DNA of 64,000 nucleotides, taken from positions 434,001-498,000 of the forward strand of contig JASFAU010000017.1 in NCBI GenBank assembly GCA_039704465.1, read 5' to 3'. A program made the translations under genes and the position numbers. Numbering within the stretch: the stretch's first letter is position 1; each line of letters opens with the position of its first letter. Below are positions 47,548-56,762 of this stretch, in pieces. This DNA comes from Plasmodiophora brassicae. Lineage: Eukaryota; Endomyxa; Phytomyxea; Plasmodiophorida; Plasmodiophoridae. The notes below the pieces were generated by a model. That model did no database searches, was not told the DNA's origin, and saw nothing but the letters and a program-made list of their open reading frames with translations.

Positions 47548-47888
47548 TTTCCGGAACCGTTTCGAGGTTCGGTGGCACTTGAGTATACCCAGCTGGTGTC
47601 TGTTAAGGTCGCCGGCAGTCGGCAACGATGATTCTGGTCCACTGCTCCAGGGGAGACTATCGACGAGTCATCGCTGTTGTCGTCGCCCCGTGTGACAAGC
47701 CGACACAGCGCTTTCGGGAGTTCGTTGTCCATCGTGAGCGTCCTCGGGTCGGTGGCCGATGTGACGGTCAGCGATACCGGAGGACACCAACAGTGACAGG
47801 CCTACCTAGGAAGGTCGTGCGAGCCGCTGTCCCGAACACTCGGCGTTAGGAGACCACCAGGGGAAGCCGGACTCAGGGCACATCCTCG
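47548..47888. other. Spacer before the prolyl 4-hydroxylase gene
   Basis: Holds the 3' end of the galactosyltransferase-like gene and the promoter of the hydroxylase. No further gene or RNA seen. Confidence 0.45.
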
Positions 47889-49582
47889 ATGGAGGAACCG
47901 GCGAAGGACCCTGCAGTGAGCCCAGCTCCCAGACTCGCCGTTTCGCAACGGCAGTTCATCATGGTTATCTTGGTGGCGATCGTCGCGTCCGTGACGGTCC
48001 CGTTGGTATACAGGAACCCGGTGACGTCGTTCCGAGCTGACGACACCGATGCATCGGACGAGGTCGGTGGCCAGCGACCTGTTGTGATCGAGAACACTGA
48101 GGGCACGGCCATCGACGTGTTCTGGTGGGACGCCGACCGCGAGGTCGAAGAGCACCTGATGTCTATGCCACCTGACGACCAGATCACGGTCTATGCCGGT
48201 GATGGCGACATCATTGTGTTCCGTCGCGCTGACGACGGCGACCACCTTCGTAGCGTGCTACTGACCGGTGCCATTCTCGATGGCGAAGCACCAATGTTAG
48301 CAGCCGCGCCAGAGTTCCTTTGCCAGGTCGCTCATTCGTCGTGTAGATACCCCGTTCTGAACGACCCCTTCTTCGACGAGTATATGGAGAAGAACGGAAT
48401 CCCATGGCTGAACGTGTACCCTCGGGATCCGGTCGCCTTGCACATGTACGGAGGCGACACGATTGGCACGAAGGAGCACTTCCGCACGACGTTCGGGTAC
48501 TGGGGCAACGACACCGCCGGGATCGCGCCCCTCGACCTGGAAGTCGAAACGATCAGCACGTCGCCGCGCATCGTCCGCATCGACAACCTGCTGAGCCCGG
48601 AGGAATGCACGGCCATGGTGGCCGCCGCCAACAGCTCCTTCGAACGCAGCCAGGGTACCGTCCCCTGCTCCGTTGTCGTTGAGCGGCGCGGGACATGATG
48701 TTGACGAAACGACGGGCAGTGTCCGACAGCGCTTTCGTGTCCGAGGCCATGTACTCAGAGGACCGGACCAGCTCGTCCTTCTTCATGTAACGTGCGACGT
48801 CGAAGGCACAAAGGTCTGACACTCAGGGACGGTGTGCGGTCAGGGCGGCGAACGTGACACCCGGCGCCGAGCACGTAACGAGACGGATCCTGGATCTGAT
48901 GCGGTTCCCGTTCGCCGGCTGGGAGGACCTGGACCGGCGCGCCGAGATATTCCAGATGTTGCATTACGGCCCTGGCCAGGAGTACAAGGTACTGAGGCAG
49001 AATGCGCAACAGGACAAGGACGTCAGCCGATTGCTGAAATGCCCCTCGCAGGCGCATACAGATTGGTTCGCCGCCCTAGGAGAAGATAATTGCCACGACA
49101 GCGAGATCCTTCGGGGACGCAACCGGTACCGTCCATTGGGCTCTTCCGAGACACAGCATGTGACCTTTGGGCAGGTTCGCCACCGTGTTCATCTACCTGT
49201 CTGATGTAGAAGAAGGAGGGGAAACCGCCTTCCCGCTGGCCAAGGTCGGTAACGACGTGATCCTGCGCATCCTGATGGACCGATCGTTGCTGATGTCGTC
49301 CGATCGTCTCTGTGATAGGGCTTCGAGTACGAAGGCTCCGTTGAGGAGGCGTGCACGTACGGGTTCCGCGTCAGGCCCAAGCTGGGATCCGCTATCATCT
49401 TCTACTCGATGCTGCCGGACGGCAACCTGGACGAGCTCAGCCTGCACTCGGGCTGCCCGGTCGTATCGGGAGAGAAGTACGCCGCCAACGCCTGTGAGAC
49501 GATACGCGCCACGGTTGTCCCATCCGCGGTTGAACTGAATGGCCGGGCAGGGTTCTGGGAGCCGACCCGCTATTCGTCGTGA
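47889..49582 (+). CDS. Membrane-anchored prolyl 4-hydroxylase with VHL-beta-like segment
   Basis: 2-oxoglutarate/Fe(II) dioxygenase that hydroxylates proline in secretory proteins. Seven exons (47889-48654, 48720-48786, 48844-48988, 49052-49125, 49175-49244, 49319-49493, 49551-49582) give 442 residues. A type II anchor (FIMVILVAIVASVTVPLVY) precedes residues ~64-115, which look like the VHL beta domain (VIENTEGTAIDVFWWD...YAGDGDIIVFR). The catalytic fold follows: EDRTSSSFFM, YGPGQEYKAHTDWF with the HxD iron ligands, RFATVFIYLSDVEEGGETAF, and SLHSGCPVVSGEKYAAN with the distal His and the Lys that binds 2-oxoglutarate. The gene starts 341 bases after a glycosyltransferase that would act on hydroxyproline-rich proteins. 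Confidence 0.9.
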
Positions 49583-49825
49583 CACTGAACCGGGTCCCCG
49601 TACACTGAATACACTGGCGGCATGGCCAGGGCTCTCTAGCCGGTCCAGCCAGGCAGGAAAGGCCATCGGCGTTCGGCTGGCACGCACCGGGCGCCTGATT
49701 CAGTGCCCTCTCCCCTGAGGCTGTGAGAAAATCGGGGCCCGACGAGCCCCCGCCCCCTTTGGGCGGGTGCGCTGGTCATTGCCAAACGTTGTCGTCGTGC
49801 GTGCAACGGCCATCGTGTAGCAGTG

Positions 49826-50677
49826 ATGGGCGCCGGGCGCTTCCTGGGCGTCATATCATCCGTACCGGTGCTCCTGGCCGCCGCGGCGACCCACCCGGGC
49901 CTCGTTCTGCTTGCCGAGCACGCCAGCACGCGCTCGCAGACGGCCATCGTGGACGCGATTCGGAGCGTCGTCGTCGCTGGGCCCGGCCACGTCGCCAGGG
50001 TCAACCGCTGGCACTGGGTTCGCCGTATGAACGCGCTCTGCTGGGCGGCCGGCACGCCCGGCGCCGACGACGTCGTCGACCTGCTGCTGAACGTCCCCGG
50101 GATCGACGTGAACGCGCCGGCGATGGGCGACGCTGACGACGACGACGACAACAGGTGGACGCCGCTGATGGCGGCAGCGGGTCGTGGCCTGGTGCGCACC
50201 GTCACGTTGCTGCTGCTGGTCGACGACGTCGACGTCGACGCCGGGGCCGGCAGCGTTCGAGGCACGGCCCTGCACCTGGCCGTGTCGCAGGCGCACGACG
50301 ATCAGGCGAGGTCCACAGCGCACGACCACGTCGTGCTGCTGCTGCTGGCGCGCGGCGCTGACGTTAACGCGCGCGACGATTCGGGCATGACCCCGTTGCA
50401 CAGGGCGGCCGCATGCGGCCGGGAGCGCGCCGTCCAGATCCTGCTGTCTGTCGACGGCGTCGACGCGAACGCGCGGCCGGACGGGGACGGGCGGACGGCG
50501 TTGCACAGAGCGGCGGCGTGGCGGCAGCCGAAATGCTTCCAAGCGTTGCTGCGTTCCGGCAAGGTCAACGCCGGCCTGATCGACGCGGACGGCCGGACGG
50601 CGTCCGACCTCGTCAGCTGCCCGCGCCATCAGGACACGATCCTGGACCGGATCCGTCCCGGCGCCTGCCAGACCTGA
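49826..50677 (+). CDS. Secreted ankyrin-repeat protein (family member E)
   Basis: Single exon, 283 residues. Signal peptide FLGVISSVPVLLAAAA. It lacks the SKP1-like half but keeps the pre-ankyrin segment seen in other members (AIVDAIRSVVVAG...NALCWAAG) and about five ankyrin repeats (TPLMAAAGRG, TALHLAVSQA, TPLHRAAACG, TALHRAAAWR). Spacer motifs VPGIDVNAP and VDGVDANARP are shared with member C. More GC-rich than the other family genes. Confidence 0.85.
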   Translation: MGAGRFLGVISSVPVLLAAAATHPGLVLLAEHASTRSQTAIVDAIRSVVVAGPGHVARVNRWHWVRRMNALCWAAGTPGADDVVDLLLNVPGIDVNAPAMGDADDDDDNRWTPLMAAAGRGLVRTVTLLLLVDDVDVDAGAGSVRGTALHLAVSQAHDDQARSTAHDHVVLLLLARGADVNARDDSGMTPLHRAAACGRERAVQILLSVDGVDANARPDGDGRTALHRAAAWRQPKCFQALLRSGKVNAGLIDADGRTASDLVSCPRHQDTILDRIRPGACQT

Positions 50678-51186
50678 GCCCAACACGAGGTCCGCTTGCC
50701 TTCGCGTTCTGACGCCGGTATTGTCCAGTCAGTACACGTCGGTCGTTACAGGTCGCGTATAGCGCGGCGCGTGTCGGAGGGGCAACGCGCCGCATGACGA
50801 CGACCATTTCTGAGTCGGCATGCACCCCCTATGTGCACCCAGCGGCGCGGTTCGGGCGTCGTCCCATCTAGCGCGTCGTCATTGACGTTATACAGAGGGA
50901 CGGGATCGGCGCGTTCGCCAAGGTTGTCAACGAGGTTGCTGAGCAATCCGGAATGGGCGACGACCGCCGCCGACGTGTTCGACGCCGTCCTGGGAGCGCA
51001 GCGTCACCACCGCGACACTGCTGAGGATGACGCCAACAAGTAACGGCGCTGACCGGGCGAGCGCTGCCGGCGAACATCTGCCTCCCATCCGTCCGACAAG
51101 CGAAATAGGGGCCCCGTCCGCGCAGGGCCCACCGTTAGAACCTCCTTCAATGTGTATGACATTACTGGTGCCGATATTGCGGGCCA
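50678..51186. other. Intergenic region between convergent ankyrin genes E and C
   Basis: About 500 bases of 3' flank for both genes. Short open frames exist on both strands without family similarity. No RNA or repeat seen. Confidence 0.45.
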
Positions 51187-52407
51187 TCAGGGCCTGGCAG
51201 ATTCATTGGCGTGGCGAGTCAACATCTCCACGATGTCGGCGAACTTGCGCGTGAGGGCCTGGTCCAGTGCATTGGTCCCGAGGATGTCCTGCATGCCGAG
51301 GTCGATGCCGGTGACGTCCAGCAGCGCCTTGACGGCTTCGGCGTACCCGACGGTGGCCGCCCAGTGCAGCGGGGTGCTCCGTTCAGTATTGCAGGCGTTG
51401 ACGTCGATACCGGGAGCCTTTGTCAGCATCCGGACAACCTGGCTGTGGCGTCCACCTGTAGCATTGGAAAAGAGCTCGGCGCGAACGCCGCGTTCCAGGA
51501 CATCGCCGACCTCGCGATAGTGCGGATCCAGGGACTCGACGATATCGTTATGCTGGTGCAGATAGAGCATGAACTTGGAGTGCCCGCCTTGAATGGCGGC
51601 ATGCAACGGCGTATTCTGGTTGCTGTCGTAAGCGCTGACGATGATCTGGCTGCTGCTGAGCAGCAACTGGACAATGTCAACGTGCGCATAGTACGCCGCC
51701 AGATGCAGAGGCGTCTGGCCTTTCTCATTACGAGCGTTAACGTCGATGCCAGGGGCGTCAACGAGCAATTCGACGACCGAAATTTCTCCGTTACGAGCGG
51801 CCCAGAGCAGCACGTTCTCAACGCCGTGCGCTCCACTGGCGACGGTGGCGACATCTCCAGTGACGAGCAGGTCCCGGATCTGATTAATGGTCTGATTGGT
51901 GACCTCGTGATGGTCGCCGCTGTCTGCGACTTGACGAAGTCGGACAATGCCGGGTGTGTTGTGCACGATCGCCTGAAGAGCCTCCATAGGAACCCGGTCC
52001 CGCATGGCGACGATGTCGTTCCACTTGCGCTTCGTAGACGCGATAGCGACCATGAGCGTTTCCATGTCCAGATTATGCGCGGACGCCACAAGACGGCACT
52101 GCTGGTGTACGTCCATCGCCATGAACTTGCATTGGACCTCGCTGCAGTCAGGAGTCGACTGCGATATCTCGTGCGCGGGGACAGTATTGATAAACTCTAC
52201 GATCAGCTGTAGCTCGGAATCGTTGACATTGGGCTGGTACACGACATTCTCGCCTTCTTCGCCGACTAATTTGCGCAGCGTCCTGGAATGCGAGACAGCA
52301 GCGGCCGTGTCGACGACGTGACCAATGTCGACGTCGCAGGGGCGAAGCGTGACCGCGCTGATGACGGCACATGGAACAGCGAGGAAAACCAGGATTGGCG
52401 AAACCAT
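51187..52407 (-). CDS. Secreted SKP1-like/ankyrin-repeat protein (family member C)
   Basis: Single exon, 406 residues from ATG 52407, chosen because the following MVSPILVFLAVPCAVISA is a signal peptide; the frame is open further upstream without one. The SKP1/POZ part (VTLRPCDVDIGHVVDTA, VNDSELQLIVEFI, RLVASAHNLDMETLM) is followed by a conserved linker (MEALQAIVHNTPGIVRLRQV) shared with A, B and D. About six ankyrin repeats follow (TPLHLAAYYAHVDIV, TPLHAAIQGG, TPLHWAATVGYAEAV, NALDQALTRKFADIV). Unlike A, B and D it has no intron in the SKP1-like region. Confidence 0.87.
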   Translation of the reverse strand: MVSPILVFLAVPCAVISAVTLRPCDVDIGHVVDTAAAVSHSRTLRKLVGEEGENVVYQPNVNDSELQLIVEFINTVPAHEISQSTPDCSEVQCKFMAMDVHQQCRLVASAHNLDMETLMVAIASTKRKWNDIVAMRDRVPMEALQAIVHNTPGIVRLRQVADSGDHHEVTNQTINQIRDLLVTGDVATVASGAHGVENVLLWAARNGEISVVELLVDAPGIDVNARNEKGQTPLHLAAYYAHVDIVQLLLSSSQIIVSAYDSNQNTPLHAAIQGGHSKFMLYLHQHNDIVESLDPHYREVGDVLERGVRAELFSNATGGRHSQVVRMLTKAPGIDVNACNTERSTPLHWAATVGYAEAVKALLDVTGIDLGMQDILGTNALDQALTRKFADIVEMLTRHANESARP

Positions 52408-52479
52408 CACAGAGACGTGCGTGCACAGGCACACAAACAATAGAATGACTGGATCTGGCTGCCTACATAGAATGCAGGC

Positions 52480-52650
52480 CACCGAAGGCCTTGCCGGAAA
52501 GTCCGGGCACGGAGCCACGGGGTTCCTATTCGGTCAGCAACCGAACCGCTCGCTGGGGGCGGTGTCCGTCCGCGGTCCGTGGCTGTGTGCCCGTGGGTCA
52601 GAGACTCAGAGCCCAGTCAGACACAGTCAGCGACACTGACGCACTTTTTG
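52480..52650 (+). ncRNA. Candidate structured Pol III RNA with RNase P/MRP-like core motif
   Basis: Protein-free stretch just upstream of ankyrin gene C. At 52496-52508 it reads GGAAAGTCCGGGC, like the CR-I core of RNase P and MRP RNAs. Next, 52505-52520 pairs with 52577-52592 (about 14 of 16), enclosing a hairpin TTCGGT/ACCGAA. At the end GTCAG CGACA CTGAC (52626-52640) forms a hairpin four bases before TTTTT (52645-52649), a normal Pol III terminator. A B-box-like GGTTCCTATTC lies at 52521. I could not find a full partner for P4, so identity is open. Confidence 0.35.
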
Positions 52651-53278
52651 TTTGCCCAGCCGCGCAATGTTTGCAGTGCGTGACGTGGACCGCGCCCGCT
52701 TTGAAATTTGCAGACCGGCAACCCGGCACCGACGAGGGGGATGGCAGCAGGTGCCCGCAAAGACAGCGGTGCTCCGACCAAGGCAGCTCGTGATGCCAAG
52801 GACGCTGCGCAACGGGCTCAACGACTTCAAAGCATGAGATTTTTCCAGCCACAGGGATACGAGCGAATTTCCGGACGCCCTGCGTGTGACCCACAGAGTT
52901 CTGATACCCCTCGCCCTTTTCGTGCAGATATCAACAATGCGGTTACGGGCTCACTTGCGCTGCCTGACCGTTCCTGCATACAGAGTGTATGCACTGTGTC
53001 TCCATCTGTAAGTGGCATATGACTAGTGGCGACGCTGGTGTTTATTCATGTTTACCCAGGGTCACGCACAGACGAACAGCTGAGGCAGGCCATCGGCGAT
53101 GCAGTCGAAATGACGAATGAGGCCAACGTTTCCGATATCGACACCGATGCTGACTCTGCGCGCGTTGGATGATTCAACAGGCGATGAGTCCGACGACGAC
53201 AACGACGGCGAATTTGCTGACAATGACGACGTTTGCCGAGATGGGCGGATAGCGTTTAGATGCCGGTTTTGCACATCG
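52651..53278. other. Gene-poor stretch
   Basis: A plus-strand frame 52741-53022 starts with an Ala/Arg/Lys-rich peptide (MAAGARKDSGAPTKAARDAK) and could be a short gene, but it loses its character after ~35 codons and has no partner exon. Around 53099-53230 an Asp-rich frame appears (GDESDDDNDGEFADNDD). Neither is supported. The right part is noticeably richer in A and T. Confidence 0.4.
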
Positions 53279-53440
53279 CCATATATATCAGCTCAAGGAG
53301 GACATCAATATCGGAGCTAGGGCGTGTAGCGGTCAGACTGAGATTATAGACTCGCAGGGCAATACGAGTCTTTAATCTCAGTCTGACCGCTACACGCCCT
53401 AGCTCCGATATTGATGTCCTCCTTGAGCTGATAAATATGG
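53279..53440. repeat. 162-base near-perfect palindrome (long hairpin)
   Basis: Arms 53279-53354 and 53365-53440 (76 bases each) are reverse complements with only two or so mismatches around the ten-base loop CAGGGCAATA. The outer ends are AT-rich (CCATATATATCAGC). Could be a foldback MITE-type element, a small-RNA hairpin, or an extruding palindrome. No coding potential. Confidence 0.92.
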
Positions 53441-53589
53441 AGTAGAAAAGTTTAGGCACTACCCACAAGATATACCCCACACGACCACGAAGCTTTTGAT
53501 TATCGAGAACAGAGTCAGGACGTTCGTTTAATCGCTGCCGCTAATCGCTTCAGCCGTGCATTCCGATACTGGCTATGTCGTCACGTTGA

Positions 53590-54055
53590 ACCATGGTCAT
53601 CATCGTCACCGATGACGACGTCGTAATGGCCCGCGGAGGCGTTGACCGTCAACATGGTCGCGATGTCCGCACGCGCGCCCTTGTTCAGTGGCAAGGTCCA
53701 ATGAAGCAGTCCGCTGCTGGTAGTCGTTCCCGTTCCTGGCGATACCGGGCGCGTTCAGAAAGCGCCTGGAGGCTGGACGGCTTCAGCGAACCAGCAAAGT
53801 GTTCGGAATCACCAGCATTGACGTCGACGTCGGGAGCGTTCACCAGCTGCTGAATAAACCGATGGTGAAGGCCAGCCGTCGCGCTTGCGTACAGGCCTAC
53901 GCGGCGTTCGGGCGTGTAAACTTCGTAACGATCGTACGGTAGTCGACGTCCGGGCGGAAAGCGACGTTGACGCCGGGCAGGACGTCACTTGCGGTGCCGT
54001 TCGAATCCTTCCCGGACGCAGCAGGAGCAGAGGATGCGCTCATCGTGCACATGTA
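53590..54055 (-). pseudogene. Decayed ankyrin gene (family member G)
   Basis: On the minus strand three ankyrin-like pieces appear in shifting frames: LPGVNVAFRPDVDYRTIV, then HHRFIQQLVNAPDVDVNAGD, then GLLHWTLPLNKGARADIATM. The VNAPDVDVNA spacer is the family signature. In-frame stops and frame changes separate the pieces. No signal peptide or SKP1-like part is visible. Confidence 0.55.
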
Positions 54056-54210
54056 ACCAACGAACGCTGAACGTCGTGGCGCCAACAGCCTACTTGCATG
54101 CTTCGGGAACGCATGGGCGTACCTGGATGGGTGATGACGTCGGTGGTTGAATCCGGCATGTGCGGCGTTTGTGTATGCATCCCTGGCCGCCTATACGATC
54201 GAGACGCCGG

Positions 54211-56229
54211 CTACAACTGCGATTCGCCGGCCTCAGCGCGCGCATCGAGTACCTGCTGCTGGTCTACGAGATCGTCGACGAACTGGACGATATCGCCGCG
54301 GACGTAGTCGTTGTCGACGATGTTGACGAGGAAGTAGTCATCGTGGAACGACTGGATCAGGGCCGCAGACGCGGACTCGCGCGGGTAGATGCTGCCCCAC
54401 AGCGACAGCCACAGGCCGAACGCTTCGTCCTTCCAGGTCAGGAACGAGGCCGGGTCGACCACGGTCGGCTGGACGACCTCCGAGTTCGGGAAGACGCCCC
54501 ACGTGACGGCGTTCACGGGAAGCGCCTCGCCCGCTCCAACGCTGGGCACGTTCGTGAACGACTTGCCGGCAGCGTTGACGGCATGGTACGTGATCAGCGG
54601 GTACTTGGACTTGCACAGCGCAATGACGCGTTCCAGGTTGTCCAGCGACGTGAAGAACTCCAGGTACGCCTTCTGGTAGACGTAGCCGTTCGGGGCGCCC
54701 CACCCGACCGTCTTGTCGGACGACGGTTCGCCGTTCACGCGCGGCTGGCTGTTGATTGTGAGGTAGCCGCGCGAGTTCAGCCGCAGCAGGACGTCGAGCA
54801 TGCCGTGCGTCTCGCTCTGGACGGCGCCGTCGCACCAGGGCAGCATGCCGATCTTGCCGGTCAGGTAGGACTTGAAGACGTCCACGACGTCGCCAACCGA
54901 GGCGGGAGACTCGCCCCAGATCTTGCGCCGGTCCTTGGCTTTCTTGACCGATAGCCCATTGCACAAATGGTAGTCGGACAGGTCGCCAAACGCGGGGCTT
55001 CGGGAGTCGCCCCAGCGACCGTTGGGGAACTCGTCCCAGGCGAGCGTCCGGTGCATATAGGACTCGGGTCGGTTCGCCCAGCTGCAGGACGGACGGTCAG
55101 TGGACCTGGCCAGTGGACGACGCGCTGTGCACCCCACAAGATTGGACGCACGTCTTCGGAGCGGCGCCTGGGCAACTCCGACGTTGGCCACGGCAGGCGG
55201 TCGCTCTTCCCGGGCATGATGAACCCCAGGCCCTGCATGATCAGCTTGACGCTCCGCTCCAGGTTGAGCGTGTAGAAGTGGACCCCGGGCGTGCCCCGTG
55301 CCAGGAGCCGCCGACACATGTCAATGCCCAGCTCGACGCCGTACGCCTTCACGGCGGCGTCGTCGTCCTTGATCGGCTCCAGGGCGGCGTATATATCAGG
55401 CGGCACATGCGTCTTGCAGAAGGACACCATTCGCCTGAACGCCGCGTAGTTCTGGATCGGCATAATGCCCGGGATGATGGGGCAATCGATACCGATCTCC
55501 CTACAGACGGCACGGGACGTTACGATCCGCACGAGCAACGCGGGGCAGCGGACACGATGGCTCTACCTGGCGCGAGCGACGAAATCGAAGAACACGTCGA
55601 CGTCGTAGAAGAGCTGCGTGATGATGAAGTCGGCGCCGGCATCCACCTTGGCCTTCAGGTGCAGCATGTCGCCGTCGGGCTCGGTGGAGTCGACGTGGCC
55701 TTCAGGGTACCCGGCGACGCAGATGCCAAAGTAGTCGCCGTGCGTCTTGCGAATGAATTTCACCAGGTCGATGGCGTGCCCGAACCCGTTCTCGCATTTC
55801 TCCCACTTCTCGGCCTCACGTGGCGGGTCTACCGTTGCGGGCAGCGCATAAGCTGCGGCTGAACGGCATACAGCGAGCCAACGACGTACCTCCACGAAGC
55901 GCCAGAATGTTCTGAATGCCCGCGGCACGCGCGCCATCAAGGGCCTTCTCGACCTGGTCCGCAGGCATGTTCGTGCACGTCAGGTGCATCATGGTCTCGA
56001 GGTGGATGATCCGCTGGGCGTTGCGGGATATCTCCAGGGTCAGGTCGGCGGTGACGCCGCCGGCGCCCCAGGTCACGTCGACGAACAGCGGGTCGAGCAG
56101 CGCCATGCGCTCCAGGCGCTGGTACAGGTTGTCGACGCCCTCCTCCGTCTTGGGCGGGAAGTACTCGAACGAGTAGAACGGCGTGCCCGCCTGCCGCATC
56201 GCATTGATCTTGTCGACGACCTTCACCAT
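54211..56229 (-). CDS. MTHFR: Methylenetetrahydrofolate reductase
   Basis: FAD enzyme reducing 5,10-methylenetetrahydrofolate to 5-methyltetrahydrofolate for methionine synthesis. Four exons (56229-55890, 55828-55567, 55500-55138, 55081-54211) yield 611 residues, slightly shorter than human MTHFR. Catalytic barrel: [14 protein letters not shown] with the active-site Glu, [70 protein letters not shown] and [10 protein letters not shown]. The C-terminal half is the eukaryotic regulatory domain ([51 protein letters not shown]), which binds S-adenosylmethionine and inhibits the enzyme. Introns are 61, 66 and 56 bases. An in-frame TAG upstream limits the start to 56229. Confidence 0.97.
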
Positions 56230-56762
56230 GGCGGGGCAGACGTCGACGTCGGGCGATACCGTCACGCACTACACTTTGCGCACGCAACGCCCCGCCGAGG
56301 GGCAAAATCAGGCCCCGCCCCAAATGTGTAACGGGACTCTTTGCAGCAACGGCCTGTCTCCGGGGGCGCGCCCAGCGCCCACCCTCGCAGTGCTGTACGT
56401 ACCACTGCCGGTCGGGGATTGAAGGTAGCGCATCGCGCGCCGATGTGTCAAACACACGCACACACACACACACGCACACTGGCGCGGTGCTCGGACCGCC
56501 AGTGGCAACCTTGCGAATGACTGGCATCGTTCGGCAACGGGGCGCGGGGGGCGGACAGCTCCCGACCCGAGTTCGGCGGGCGCGGCTCGGCTGCGCCGGC
56601 CTTGTTCCAAAAATACGCCACCGGACAGTGATATGAGACGTTTTTTGCAGCGCGCCCCGTGGCGCCGTGTTGAGGGGCTCCGCCCCGCCACGGACTTCCT
56701 GCCGCGCCCGGCGCCATCGCTCGCGACGACATCAGCAGCGCCACGAAGTCGCCGCGTCTGCC
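56230..56762. promoter_or_regulatory. Shared divergent promoter region of MTHFR and PP2C genes
   Basis: About 530 bases between two start codons facing away from each other, without a gene of its own. It carries a CA-repeat tract and a G/C-rich central part. Regulatory role is inferred from position only. Confidence 0.5.
56451..56479. repeat. (CA)n microsatellite
   Basis: Imperfect CA dinucleotide run (about 14 units, interrupted by CG) inside the MTHFR/PP2C divergent promoter. Confidence 0.9.

Noticed and set aside
48661..48840. Minus-strand frame inside the prolyl hydroxylase gene
   Set aside because: It overlaps two short introns and exon 2 of the hydroxylase, which carries the conserved RTS motif region on the plus strand.
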